Notes: generated from the letters alone by a model not told the origin. Shown: positions 17,358 to 25,050, numbered from the stretch's first letter. The stretch: 64,000 nucleotides of DNA from Sporosarcina sp. FSL K6-1508 (GCF_038007465.1 NZ_JBBOXF010000001.1:558001-622000); one strand, 5' to 3'. Program-made: numbers and translations.

Positions 17358-17630
17358 ATGTTAATATATTTTACGATTTTCTCTGTTTTTGTGTTTTCCG
17401 TGATAATGAGTGCAATCGTAGGGTTTTTAGTTTACCAAACAGGTTACAGATTCTTACCTTCCACGGTGATTAGGCATATATTAGGAATCGGAGTAGCAGT
17501 ACTCATAGGTTGTTTGATGACAAATCTGTTACTTTTCGGAATTTGGTACTTTTACGTAGCTGTTATAGGCGTGGCGATAATTTTATATATTGTGTTTATT
17601 AAATCGTCAATTAACACCGAGCAGAGGTAA
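17358..17630 (+). CDS. Small three-helix membrane protein of unknown function
   Basis: A 90-residue protein with three hydrophobic helices (about residues 2-25, 37-60 and 62-82) and a short polar tail. I do not recognise a family. AAGGAG precedes the ATG by seven bases, supporting expression. The motif TAGGGCCAGATT lies 30 bases upstream and an imperfect terminator follows. Confidence 0.6.
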   Translation: MLIYFTIFSVFVFSVIMSAIVGFLVYQTGYRFLPSTVIRHILGIGVAVLIGCLMTNLLLFGIWYFYVAVIGVAIILYIVFIKSSINTEQR

Positions 17631-17637
17631 TTCTGCA

Positions 17638-17675
17638 AACGGGCGTTTTCGCAAAATAAGCATTCGCCCATTTTT
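17638..17675 (+). terminator. Terminator after the small membrane protein gene
   Basis: CGGGCG (17640-17645) pairs with CGCCC near 17665, flanking AA/TT pairs extend it, and TTTTT follows. Confidence 0.6.
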
Positions 17676-17729
17676 GCTTGATCGGGCCAGATTGTGGGAT
17701 AAAGTCATATTTTAATGGAGGGATAGACA

Positions 17730-18215
17730 ATGCAAATGCCAGTACATATTGTTGCTGCGGGGGGCTTTGTTGAAAATACCAAAGGGGAAATATTATTAGT
17801 AAAAACCCGTCGAGATGGTGATTGGGTATTTCCTGGAGGTCAAGTGGAGGTCGGGGAAAACTTAATAGATGGGGTAATCAGAGAAGTTAAAGAGGAAAGT
17901 GGAATTGACGTTAAAGTATCCCATTTGGTAGGGATTTACTCTAATACAGCAACATATGAGGGCCATAGCGGTGTAAAGATAGTACCCACAAAAGTTATGT
18001 TTGATTTTGTATGTGAACCCGTAGGTGGGAAGTTGACAACATCGGATGAAACATCAGATAGTCGCTGGGTTAGTAAAGAGGAAGTTCTAGATATGGTCTC
18101 AACCCCCGCACTACGTACACGCTTTCAAGCATATTTAGATTATAACGGAAGTGTCCATTATATGGACTATATAACTAAGCCACAATTTGAATTAAAACTT
18201 GAAAGAAACATATAA
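17730..18215 (+). CDS. Nudix hydrolase
   Basis: A 161-residue Nudix-fold hydrolase of nucleoside diphosphate-X substrates. The Nudix box GX5EX7REUXEEXGU is complete, from GQVEVGE to REVKEESGI at about residues 37-59, so metal binding and catalysis should be intact. GGAGGG lies seven bases before the ATG. Substrate cannot be predicted. It is the last of three small unrelated genes and is followed after 14 bases by repeat copy B. Confidence 0.85.
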   Translation: MQMPVHIVAAGGFVENTKGEILLVKTRRDGDWVFPGGQVEVGENLIDGVIREVKEESGIDVKVSHLVGIYSNTATYEGHSGVKIVPTKVMFDFVCEPVGGKLTTSDETSDSRWVSKEEVLDMVSTPALRTRFQAYLDYNGSVHYMDYITKPQFELKLERNI

Positions 18216-18228
18216 GAAAAATTAATTA

Positions 18229-18880
18229 GCTATATATGTTGAACAAATGACTACGGCGTATGAGCTTTACAATGGATAGAATCAAAAGTCTTGCTAATAT
18301 CGCTTCGCCGCTTTGTGGATGCCTCCCGCGATAAGCCGGAAAGGAGAGCACTTTCAGTCTTATCGCTCCGGCTACCACGAAGACGCGTCTTCGCTGGATA
18401 GTCTATTTGATAAAGCGCATTTCGTTTTCAGGGATGAGACCTACAACCTGGAATGCCATAAATAAATCGATCGAATGTGATCAACGAATGTCCCAATACA
18501 TGTGGGATGAATTAGAAACCCTACTAATACCGCTTCGGCGCTTTGTGGATGCCTCCCGCGATAAGCCAGAAAGGAGATCACTTTCAGTCTTATCGCTCCG
18601 GCTACCACGAAGACGCGCCTTCGCTGGATGGTCTATGTGAGAAAGCGCATTTCATTAGCTGTGATGAAATTTGCAACCTGGAGTGCGTCTTTCTTGACTA
18701 TAAGTAGGATCAACTAGTAATTACCTTATAGTCTCGGCATATACATCTCAAAATTACATTTCTCTCGATAATGAACACCCCAGCGCCAAGCGGTCTACAA
18801 TCCACACTCCGAATTACAACTCTCTCATTATTGAGCGCCAAAGCAGATTCAATGGGATTCTTTAATTCAACATATATAGT
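18229..18880. repeat. Inverted-repeat-bounded element, copy B, with two tandem modules
   Basis: A 652-bp non-coding element. Left end CTATATATGTTGAA (18230) and right end TTCAACATATATAG (18866-18879) are perfect 14-bp inverted repeats. Inside are two direct copies of a module of about 168 bp, 18290-18456 and 18519-18686, sharing GGATGCCTCCCGCGATAAG, CTTTCAGTCTTATCGCTCC and CCACGAAGACGCG. The right 45 bases match copy A in reverse complement. It lies just after the Nudix stop codon. It encodes no transposase and looks MITE- or REP-like. Confidence 0.7.
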
Positions 18881-18989
18881 ACATTTATTTACTCACCAGT
18901 ATTAAACAAACGGGAGCGATTGTGGAAATTTAGAGCTATAAAATGATTAACCTTTATTTTAATACCACATCCCACGCATATTAATGTAC

Positions 18990-19150
18990 AAACCCAAATC
19001 TAACTTAAGTTAATTTCAACATATGTTAAGTTAGATTCAAATGAGCAATGAAAAAATGCACGAATAAAAAAACAGTTTCATCCCTTGCTACACAAGGGAT
19101 GAAACTGTTTTTGTGAATCTAACATATTTCTATTGTGTTAGATTCAGAAT
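18990..19150. repeat. Nested palindromes with a strong orphan hairpin
   Basis: A perfect 20-bp stem (19068-19087 with 19093-19112, 5-base loop), bounded by A and T runs, looks like a strong terminator in both directions but has no gene within 800 bases upstream on the plus strand. It is flanked by inverted GTTAGATTCA (19029) and TGAATCTAAC (19114). A further AATCTAACTTAA/TTAAGTTAGATT pair sits at 18993-19036 and another GTTAGATTC at 19138. It may terminate tauE-convergent transcription or be a decayed mobile element. Confidence 0.55.
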
Positions 19151-19281
19151 TTTTTCAGAACACATAAATAGATTTGCTGCACTAATTCAAGATTGGATGC
19201 TGCGTACACCCCTAGTAGACATAACACCCGATATCCTCTATTAAATGAGCGATACCGGATTTCGTTTATATTTATTTCCTT

Positions 19282-20055
19282 CTAAAAATCTAGCCATATC
19301 TTAATAGCCGTCCCTAAAATCAGTAATGCCAATATCCATTGCAATGCTTTCGTATTCATCTTTTGACCGATTTTTGTTCCCAGAGGGGCTGCTATAATAC
19401 TTGCAACAATCATGATGGCAGCAGGTCCATACAACACTTGATCGGTCGCGATTTTCCCGATGGCTGAACCAATTGAAGAAATAAAGGTGATTGCGAGAGA
19501 AGTCGCAATAGTTATCCGCGTTGGGATCTTCAAGATCACTAACATAATGGGCACGAGGATAAATGCACCTCCCGCTCCAACAATCCCTGCTCCAATCCCA
19601 ACAATGAACGCAAGTGTTGCCGCCAACCATTTGTTGAATTTCATTTGATCAGCAGGAACGTCATCCACTTTCTTTTTCGGGATGAACATCATAATTGCAG
19701 CAAGCGTTGCCAATATCCCATAAACAATGTTTACGGATCCTTCAGACATCGCTTTTGATCCAAAACCGCCTATAAAGCTACCAAGGATTATACTCGAACC
19801 CATGTATAGCACGAGGGTTTTATTAATGTAACCACTTTTGCGATAAGCCCACACCCCTGAAATCGTCGCGAAAAGCACTTGAATGACGCTTATTCCAGAT
19901 ACTTCATGGGCTGAAAATGCAGCCATTCCAAGCAGGGGCGGTATATATAATAATATCGGATAGTTTATGATTGCTCCGCCGATTCCGACCATTCCGGAAA
20001 CGAACGAACCAACAAATCCAATTAAAAATATCGTAATAATAAACGCAAAATCCAC
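19282..20055 (-). CDS. TauE/SafE-family sulfite/anion exporter
   Basis: Membrane protein of about 257 residues with eight predicted helices, TauE/SafE (DUF81) family. The tandem family motifs are GMVGIGGAIINYPILLYI near the N terminus and GIGAGIVGAGGAFILVPIML in the second half. Start: GGAGG lies eight bases from a GTG at 20055, better than the upstream ATG. It is the last gene of the CstR-type cluster, and a TauE is also part of the Staphylococcus cst operon, so export of sulfite or thiosulfate made by persulfide oxidation is likely. Substrate is inferred from context. Confidence 0.87.
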   Translation of the reverse strand: MDFAFIITIFLIGFVGSFVSGMVGIGGAIINYPILLYIPPLLGMAAFSAHEVSGISVIQVLFATISGVWAYRKSGYINKTLVLYMGSSIILGSFIGGFGSKAMSEGSVNIVYGILATLAAIMMFIPKKKVDDVPADQMKFNKWLAATLAFIVGIGAGIVGAGGAFILVPIMLVILKIPTRITIATSLAITFISSIGSAIGKIATDQVLYGPAAIMIVASIIAAPLGTKIGQKMNTKALQWILALLILGTAIKIWLDF

Positions 20056-20118
20056 TACTTTTTCCTCCTTCCAAAAGGAGAAGGGGTACCTAGTAAATAG
20101 ACACCCTTCCATTTCACA

Positions 20119-20346
20119 TTAGCCTTTTTTAATCCAAAATTTAAAGATACCGCCTTCTTCTTTATGTTCAAGCAGGTCGTGCCCGCCAGACTTTGACCAT
20201 GCAGCCAAGTCAGCGACGGAACCTTTATCGGTCGCAAGGATTTCCAATACTTCTCCTGTTTCCATTTCCTTCATTACTTTTCTTGCACGCACGACCGGCA
20301 TTGGACAAGCCAATCCTTTCGCGTCTAATACCTTGTTTGCATTCAT
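20119..20346 (-). CDS. TusA-family sulfur carrier protein
   Basis: A 75-residue TusA/SirA-fold protein. DAKGLACPMPVVRARKVMKE carries the Cys-Pro-x-Pro active-site motif whose Cys holds a persulfide. Full length for the family. It is near-identical in pattern to the N-terminal half of the TusA-rhodanese protein at 21643-22209, which suggests duplication. It sits between the MBL protein and TauE in the persulfide cluster, so it probably carries sulfane sulfur there rather than in tRNA thiolation. Confidence 0.88.
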   Translation of the reverse strand: MNANKVLDAKGLACPMPVVRARKVMKEMETGEVLEILATDKGSVADLAAWSKSGGHDLLEHKEEGGIFKFWIKKG

Positions 20347-20378
20347 AAATAATCTCTCCTCTTTTTCTAATTTCTTCT

Positions 20379-20487
20379 CTATATAGACCGAACTAAAGAT
20401 TTCACACTACACGCTTCGGCTCTCGCGGATGCCTCTCGCGATAAGACAGGCTGCGGGTTTAAAAGAATTCTTCGTTTCAACCTATCT
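20379..20487. repeat. Inverted-repeat-bounded element, copy C (degenerate)
   Basis: Left end CTATATAGACCGAACTAAAG (20379) resembles the ends of copies A and B, and the right end TTCAACCTATCT (20476-20487) is its imperfect inverse. The interior has GATGCCTCTCGCGATAAG, also found in the modules of copy B. The right end contains the TAG stop of the rhodanese-MBL gene (20482-20484). Confidence 0.55.
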
Positions 20488-21609
20488 GACTGCACAGCGA
20501 TTTGGTCCGATTTCCATTTCACGTTGTGTATCTTCATCAGGCGTTATTTTCCCCATATTTATTTCACGGATTTGTTGGTAAGCATTTGGTTGTGGTGGTA
20601 AATTCCCAGTCACCATTTCTCTGAATTCCACTTCATCTTTAATATTCAAACCTTGGTTTTCAGCAAATAATGTACCCAGTTTTTCAGATACACTACCGTC
20701 TCTATTCAATTCCTCAACAATCATAAAGTGCGCAGGGAGGACAATGAGCTCCTCTGATAATTCTTTATATCGTTTGTACAATGACTCCCGCAAATCACCA
20801 ACCCAATCTTCAGCTAAACCGGCAAGGTCAGGACGTCCGATTGAATCGATGAACAAGATATCACCGGAGAGTAAATACGTGTCATCCACTATGAATGATG
20901 TAGAGCCAATCGTATGTCCAGGTGAATACAAAGGCTGAATCGCAATCGTCGTATTTCCAATCTGAATGTTGCGTCCTTCTTCCAATGCTTCAAAGGCAAA
21001 CGTCACTTCACTAGCGTCTTTTGGTGGCAACCAGTACGTTCCACCTGTTGCCTCCGCAATTTTACGCCCCCCCGAAATATGATCCGCATGAAGGTGCGTG
21101 TCAAGGCTATGTGTGATTTTGACATTCAACGTCTTCGCAAAGTCGATGAATACATCAGTCATTCGTGTCGCGTCGATAATTGCTGCCTCCCCACCCGAAA
21201 CGATCATGTACGACAAACACCCTTTGCCGATGCGTACGAATTGATATAGCTCCCCACCGTTCTTCAAATCACCAATTTTCACCGGTTCCAAATGTTCACT
21301 CCATGCTTTCATGCCGCCTTGTAAGTAATGGACGGCGCGTCCTTCTTCCGCAATCATCTCCGCAACCATAATGGAAGATCCTTCTTTCGCGCAGACAACG
21401 ACAATATCTTGATCTGTCGGCAGTTGTTGCAGGATCTCTTCAACTCCATCAAGTAAATCGAAATAAGGGATATTGAGATATTGAATGTTCTCTCCTTCAA
21501 TTTTCCAATCTGCAAATGCTTCTTCATTACGTACGTCTAGAATAAAAAACGGTTCCTTTTTCACTACTTTCTTCGCTATTGTACTGGCTGTCATTGGTTG
21601 AACTATCAT
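20482..21609 (-). CDS. Rhodanese-MBL fusion, CstB-like persulfide dioxygenase
   Basis: A 375-residue two-domain protein. Residues 1-110 form a rhodanese domain with active-site Cys in VVVCAKEGSS. Residues 120-330 form an ETHE1-type metallo-beta-lactamase domain with the metal motif THLHADHISGG, then SPGHTIGSTSF, SGDILFIDSIGRPDLAG and LPAH. Such enzymes oxidise glutathione or bacillithiol persulfide to sulfite or thiosulfate. The order (rhodanese first) differs from S. aureus CstB, which has the MBL domain first. GGGGG lies seven bases from the ATG at 21609. It belongs to the CstR cluster. The stop codon lies in repeat copy C. Confidence 0.87.
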   Translation of the reverse strand: MIVQPMTASTIAKKVVKKEPFFILDVRNEEAFADWKIEGENIQYLNIPYFDLLDGVEEILQQLPTDQDIVVVCAKEGSSIMVAEMIAEEGRAVHYLQGGMKAWSEHLEPVKIGDLKNGGELYQFVRIGKGCLSYMIVSGGEAAIIDATRMTDVFIDFAKTLNVKITHSLDTHLHADHISGGRKIAEATGGTYWLPPKDASEVTFAFEALEEGRNIQIGNTTIAIQPLYSPGHTIGSTSFIVDDTYLLSGDILFIDSIGRPDLAGLAEDWVGDLRESLYKRYKELSEELIVLPAHFMIVEELNRDGSVSEKLGTLFAENQGLNIKDEVEFREMVTGNLPPQPNAYQQIREINMGKITPDEDTQREMEIGPNRCAVR

Positions 21610-21642
21610 CTGTATACCCCCTCTAGTAATTTCGTTCATTTA

Positions 21643-22209
21643 TTACACAAGTTTTTCCATAGGCCCGTTCCAATCGCTCATGCCAGGCACGACGTTTTTC
21701 ACTCTTGAAAAACCCGATTCAGCAAGTTTTCGAGAAGCCGTATCACTGCGATTTCCTGTACGGCACACGACATATATTTCCGCCTCTTTATCCAGACTTT
21801 CGAGCTCACTTTCAAGGTCCCCAAGTGGCACAGACTTAGCCCCTGGAATATGATTGAATGCGTATTCTGCAGATTCACGGACATCGAGCACAAGCGCTTC
21901 ACGGTTCTCCTCTAAAACAGCTTGCAGTTGTGCATTTGATACGATGTGTGGGTGTTTTTTCTCAATTTTTTCTTCCTCACTTGATTTCCGTATATAATGC
22001 GTAAGAATTCCCGCGTCTTCAGTCGTGCCGAGATAATAATGGCCGGAACCCTCAGCCCATGCCTTTAAATCAGCCGTAGATCCTTTATCAGTTGCCTGTA
22101 TCTCCAATACATTTCCCGGTTCCAATTCTTTCATGAACTTTCTCGTTTTGACGATTGGCATTGGACAAGCCATCCCTTTTGCGTCAAGAATGAAGTCAGT
22201 TTTTATCAT
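21643..22209 (-). CDS. TusA-rhodanese fusion sulfurtransferase (CstA-like)
   Basis: A 188-residue protein with an N-terminal TusA domain (residues 1-75, DAKGMACPMPIVKTRKFMKE) and, after a charged linker, a rhodanese domain (residues 90-185) with the active-site loop VVCRTGNRSDTA. Both sulfur-accepting Cys are present. It resembles S. aureus CstA but lacks the DsrE domain, which is encoded separately at 22577-23056. A CstR-type operator lies 22 bases upstream. Relay of persulfide sulfur between carriers is the inferred role. Confidence 0.88.
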   Translation of the reverse strand: MIKTDFILDAKGMACPMPIVKTRKFMKELEPGNVLEIQATDKGSTADLKAWAEGSGHYYLGTTEDAGILTHYIRKSSEEEKIEKKHPHIVSNAQLQAVLEENREALVLDVRESAEYAFNHIPGAKSVPLGDLESELESLDKEAEIYVVCRTGNRSDTASRKLAESGFSRVKNVVPGMSDWNGPMEKLV

Positions 22210-22230
22210 ATCCTCTTCTCCTTTTACTTA

Positions 22231-22244
22231 TGCCCGTATGGGTA
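22231..22244. promoter_or_regulatory. CstR-type operator O3
   Basis: TGCC-N6-GGTA with flanks TTA and TATTATA, one mismatch from the palindrome seen at the other three sites. It is placed between the rhodanese gene and the TusA-rhodanese gene and may give an internal promoter. Confidence 0.6.
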
Positions 22245-22264
22245 TATTATATTTCAAAAAAATA

Positions 22265-22561
22265 TTACTCTAGCTGACCTTCCCAGTCATTCATACCGCC
22301 AACCATATTTACTACTTTAAAACCGTGCCCCTCAAGCAGCTGTACAGCTCTTCCGCTGCGTCCCCCGGATCGGCAAACCATTGTGTACGCGATCCCTTTA
22401 TCCAATTCATGCATACGGAACTCCAATAATCCTAACGGAATATGAATAGCGCCGGGGATTTTTCCTTCTTTCACTTCGTCCACTTCACGCACATCAATCA
22501 GGTGAATCGTTTTGTTCGTATTTAACATTTCTTGAACTTCTATTGGTGTTATTTCAATCAT
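22265..22561 (-). CDS. Single-domain rhodanese
   Basis: A 98-residue rhodanese-fold sulfurtransferase: IHLIDVREVDEVKEGKIPGA is the substrate-side region and MVCRSGGRSGRAVQLL the Cys active-site loop. Full length for a single-domain rhodanese. It is 15 bases downstream of the DsrE-like gene and is co-transcribed with it in the CstR cluster. Thiosulfate or persulfide sulfur transfer is inferred. Confidence 0.9.
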   Translation of the reverse strand: MIEITPIEVQEMLNTNKTIHLIDVREVDEVKEGKIPGAIHIPLGLLEFRMHELDKGIAYTMVCRSGGRSGRAVQLLEGHGFKVVNMVGGMNDWEGQLE

Positions 22562-22576
22562 CTTAAACCCTCCAAT

Positions 22577-23056
22577 TTAAATAAATAAGTTTACATTGCC
22601 TTCCTGGGCATCACCAAGATACGCCGCTACTCCGGCATACTCGATACCATCCAACAGTTCATCCTGTTGAAGTCCAAGAAGATCCATTGTCATCGTACAA
22701 GCAACAAGCTTCACGTCTTGTTCTTCAGCCAGTTCAATCAGTTGCGGAAGTGTCAGCGCATTGTGCTTTTTAATGACATGTTTAATCATTTTAGGACCCA
22801 TTCCAGCAAAATTCATTTTGGAAATACCCATCTTATCTGCACCGCGCGGCATCATTTTGCCAAATACTTTTTCTAACAAGCCTTTCTTTACTGGAACCAT
22901 CTCTTCCTTTCGAAGCGCATTCAATCCCCAAAATGTATGAAATATCGTTACTTGGTGATCATAAGCTGCAGCACCATTTGCTATGATGTACGCCGCCATT
23001 GCTTTATCATAATCTCCACTGAATAATACAATGGTAGTTCTCTTTATTTCAGTCAA
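22577..23056 (-). CDS. DsrE/DsrF-like sulfur-transfer protein
   Basis: A 159-residue protein of the DsrE/F/H-like superfamily (DsrE_2 type): TIVLFSGDYDKAMAAYIIAN at the N terminus, VTIFHTFWGLNALRK, and VKLVACTMTMDLLGL with the conserved Cys. Internal KMMPRGADKMGISKMNFAG matches the peroxiredoxin-family/DsrE_2 group that pairs with TusA and rhodanese proteins. It is the first gene after cstR, with operator O2 between them. It carries separately the domain that S. aureus fuses onto CstA. Confidence 0.88.
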   Translation of the reverse strand: MTEIKRTTIVLFSGDYDKAMAAYIIANGAAAYDHQVTIFHTFWGLNALRKEEMVPVKKGLLEKVFGKMMPRGADKMGISKMNFAGMGPKMIKHVIKKHNALTLPQLIELAEEQDVKLVACTMTMDLLGLQQDELLDGIEYAGVAAYLGDAQEGNVNLFI

Positions 23057-23077
23057 TCAAATCATCCTTTATCTAAT

Positions 23078-23091
23078 TACCCGGCGGGGTA
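23078..23091. promoter_or_regulatory. CstR-type operator O2
   Basis: TACC-N6-GGTA with flanks AT and TAAT, between cstR and the DsrE-like gene. It implies an additional, CstR-repressed start for the downstream genes. Confidence 0.65.
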
Positions 23092-23124
23092 TAATTTTTA
23101 TTAAAAAGAAAAGAGTCCACTGTT

Positions 23125-23388
23125 TCATCGACTCTTGACTAGTAACTCTACTGCTTCTTTTACAATATCCTCTTGTGTTCTTGGATCACTTTCATCCATT
23201 TGTTGTATACATTCAATTAGATTGGAGCTGACGATAACACCAATCGTTCTATCTATTGCTGAGCGTGAGGCCGATAATTGTGTAATGACTTCTTTACAAT
23301 CTTTATTGTCATCCATCATTCTTAGAATGCCTTTAATTTGGCCTTCAATCCGTTTTAATCTATTTTTCATTTTGTCATCGTATTCCAT
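23125..23388 (-). CDS. cstR: CstR-type persulfide-sensing repressor
   Basis: An 87-residue all-helical DNA-binding protein of the CsoR/RcnR family. Two Cys are present, in DNKDCKEVITQLSASRSA and SSNLIECIQQ. At the position where copper-sensing CsoR has His (HxxxC) this protein has Asn (NLIEC), exactly as in S. aureus CstR, so it should sense persulfides by disulfide or trisulfide bridging rather than Cu(I). Start is the ATG at 23388, eight bases after AGGAAG. Its own promoter has an operator in the spacer. It heads the sulfur cluster. Confidence 0.9.
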   Translation of the reverse strand: MEYDDKMKNRLKRIEGQIKGILRMMDDNKDCKEVITQLSASRSAIDRTIGVIVSSNLIECIQQMDESDPRTQEDIVKEAVELLVKSR

Positions 23389-23422
23389 GCTCATCACTTC
23401 CTTTTATTTATGCTATGCCAAA

Positions 23423-23451
23423 ACTATATACCCCAGTAGGTATAATGTCAA
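23423..23451 (-). promoter_or_regulatory. cstR promoter with operator O1 in the spacer
   Basis: TTGACA (23451-23446) and TATAGT (23428-23423) are 17 bases apart. The perfect palindrome TATACC-N6-GGTATA (23427-23444) fills the spacer, so bound repressor would block RNA polymerase directly. This supports CstR autoregulation. Confidence 0.8.
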
Positions 23452-23676
23452 CCCCTTTGCTTTTAGTAAAGTAAAAGTTATTGAAACGTAGGAAAAGCTA
23501 TTTAAATCAACTTTCCTGCAAATTTCGTTAAAATATGGTATACTAATAGTAGACAACATGTGAAATATCGTTTACGGTTAGTTGTTTTCCATCTTCATCT
23601 ACTTTTTGCTTCGGGTTTCCCCAAAGCACTCTTTAAATAGATGGCAAGATGAGAATGGATAATAGGGGGAATTCGA

Positions 23677-23898
23677 ATGGCTTTTCCACGCAGGGAAAAA
23701 GAAGTATCGGATTTTGTCGCAGCGCGCAAAATCGATGAAGAGATTTCATTTGTCCGTAATGATCACGAAGTAAATGGTACTATTTTTAAAATACTCGAGA
23801 ATTCCGTTATCGTTGAAATCTCTTCAAAGGACGCTGAACTTATTGGCGCCGCATCAAATCTCACTGTTGTTTCACATAAGAATTACTCAATCGTTTAA
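23677..23898 (+). CDS. DUF2187-family small protein
   Basis: A 73-residue protein. The second half, GTIFKILENSVIVEIS and TVVSHKNYSIV, matches the DUF2187/YkvS group of small Bacillales proteins with a KOW-like beta-barrel. The first 25 residues are basic and acidic and extend the family. GGGGGA lies six bases before the ATG. No function is known and no operon partner is present. Confidence 0.75.
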   Translation: MAFPRREKEVSDFVAARKIDEEISFVRNDHEVNGTIFKILENSVIVEISSKDAELIGAASNLTVVSHKNYSIV

Positions 23899-23977
23899 TA
23901 AATAGGTAAGAAAAGTACAGAGTGGGCGGATTCTAGACGCTGACTCGTGTTGAAAAAGTATATTTTCTTATCTTTGC

Positions 23978-24012
23978 AAAAAGGCATTCGCTCTACAAGC
24001 GATGCCTTTTTT
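23978..24012. terminator. Convergent terminator before the YeiH-type gene
   Basis: Stem 23978-23992 with 23998-24012, five-base loop, A run on one side and T run on the other. It sits 16 bases from the end of the minus-strand exporter gene and can serve both directions. Confidence 0.85.
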
Positions 24013-24027
24013 CTATACCCCAACAAG

Positions 24028-25017
24028 TCAAAAAAAGTAACGTACATATATATATCCCGAAAGAATGAGTAAAATTGTTCCTCCAAATCCTGCAATGAAC
24101 GGCTTCATGCCCGCACTACGGAATGCCTCGAACTTAACGTTCAATCCTAGGCCTGCCATTGCCATCGCCATTAAAAGATAAGCGAGCGTGACAAATAACG
24201 ATGCAACAGCTTCTGGAACAATCCCAGTAGTATAAAGTGCACTCACTGCAAGGAATCCGAAAATGAACCACGGGATTGGGAGTGTCTTCAAGTTGAATTT
24301 CTCCCCAGACTGTTTATTCTTCCGTGACATCCAGATTCCAATTCCCCCCGCAACAAAGACCAGTAACATGACACGAGTCAATTTCACGACAAGTGCAAAA
24401 TCAAGTGCTTCTGCTCCGCCGGCATCCGCTGCTGCAACAACATGCGCAATCTCATGAAGTGTCCCACCTGCAAACATCCCAAATGCCTCACTTGAAAATC
24501 CTAATATCGGATACAACAACGTATAGACAAATGTGAATAGCGTTCCAAGAATGGCAATGATCGCAACACTAACTGCAGTCTGTTCAGGTTTTGCCTTTAC
24601 TTGAGAGCCTACCGCGACAATAGCTGCTGCCCCGCAAATGCCCGTTCCGCAAGCGGTTAGGAAACTAATTGTTTTATCAGCCCCAATCGCCCTTGCAATT
24701 CCATATACAGCCCCGATTCCAATTAATACACTACCCGCTGCCAGTATAAATGCTGGCCATCCAGCAGACGCGATATCCCCTAAATTCAATCGCATGCCAA
24801 GTAGGATAATCCCCGCGCGTAGCAGTTTTTTCGATGAAAATGTAATACCGCTTTCCCACGCTGCACGAACAGGAAAAAAGGAATTCCATAACATACCGAT
24901 CAGTATCGCAAATACAAGTGGACCGATTAATGAGATATATGGTAATGTTGTCGCCAGTTTTGAGAGGATTGCGATGAAAAACGTCAATCCGATTCCAATC
25001 CAGAATCCTTTTTTCAC
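24028..25017 (-). CDS. YeiH-family putative sulfate/sulfonate exporter
   Basis: Membrane protein of about 329 residues with ten predicted helices, YeiH/UPF0324 (Cons_hypoth698) family. Signatures: GPLVFAILIGMLW, RAGIILLGMRLNL, LTACGTGICGAAAIVAVGSQ, GGTLHEIAHVVAAA and LGLNVKFEAFRSAGMKP. Start is a GTG at 25017, seven bases after GGAGG. The family is called a sulfate exporter on weak evidence; in other bacteria it sits, as here, divergent from a LysR regulator. Its place beside the persulfide cluster supports a sulfur-anion role. Confidence 0.85.
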   Translation of the reverse strand: MKKGFWIGIGLTFFIAILSKLATTLPYISLIGPLVFAILIGMLWNSFFPVRAAWESGITFSSKKLLRAGIILLGMRLNLGDIASAGWPAFILAAGSVLIGIGAVYGIARAIGADKTISFLTACGTGICGAAAIVAVGSQVKAKPEQTAVSVAIIAILGTLFTFVYTLLYPILGFSSEAFGMFAGGTLHEIAHVVAAADAGGAEALDFALVVKLTRVMLLVFVAGGIGIWMSRKNKQSGEKFNLKTLPIPWFIFGFLAVSALYTTGIVPEAVASLFVTLAYLLMAMAMAGLGLNVKFEAFRSAGMKPFIAGFGGTILLILSGYIYVRYFF

Positions 25018-25050
25018 GGCTATACCTCCTTCCATTTCATTCAGTATAAT

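Larger units (their letters stand above)
16831..17700 (+). repeat. Recurring GGGCCAGATT-type spacer motif between small genes
   Basis: Four related motifs on the same strand: 16831 (TCGGGCGCAATTCTGGAGTA), 16871 (TATAGGGCCA), 17323 (TAGGGCCAGATTATTAATT) and 17682 (TCGGGCCAGATTGTGGGATA). Copies precede each of three unrelated small genes (lipoprotein, membrane protein, Nudix). Consensus is roughly GGGCCAGATTnTnGnaTAA. Confidence 0.5.

Noticed and set aside
18407..18640. A 77-codon ORF across the tandem modules
   Set aside because: It is read through the repeat modules, has no start signal, and its sequence is explained by the repeat.
23125..23388. Copper-sensing CsoR
   Set aside because: The copper-ligand His is Asn, and the linked genes are sulfur-transfer, not copper, genes.
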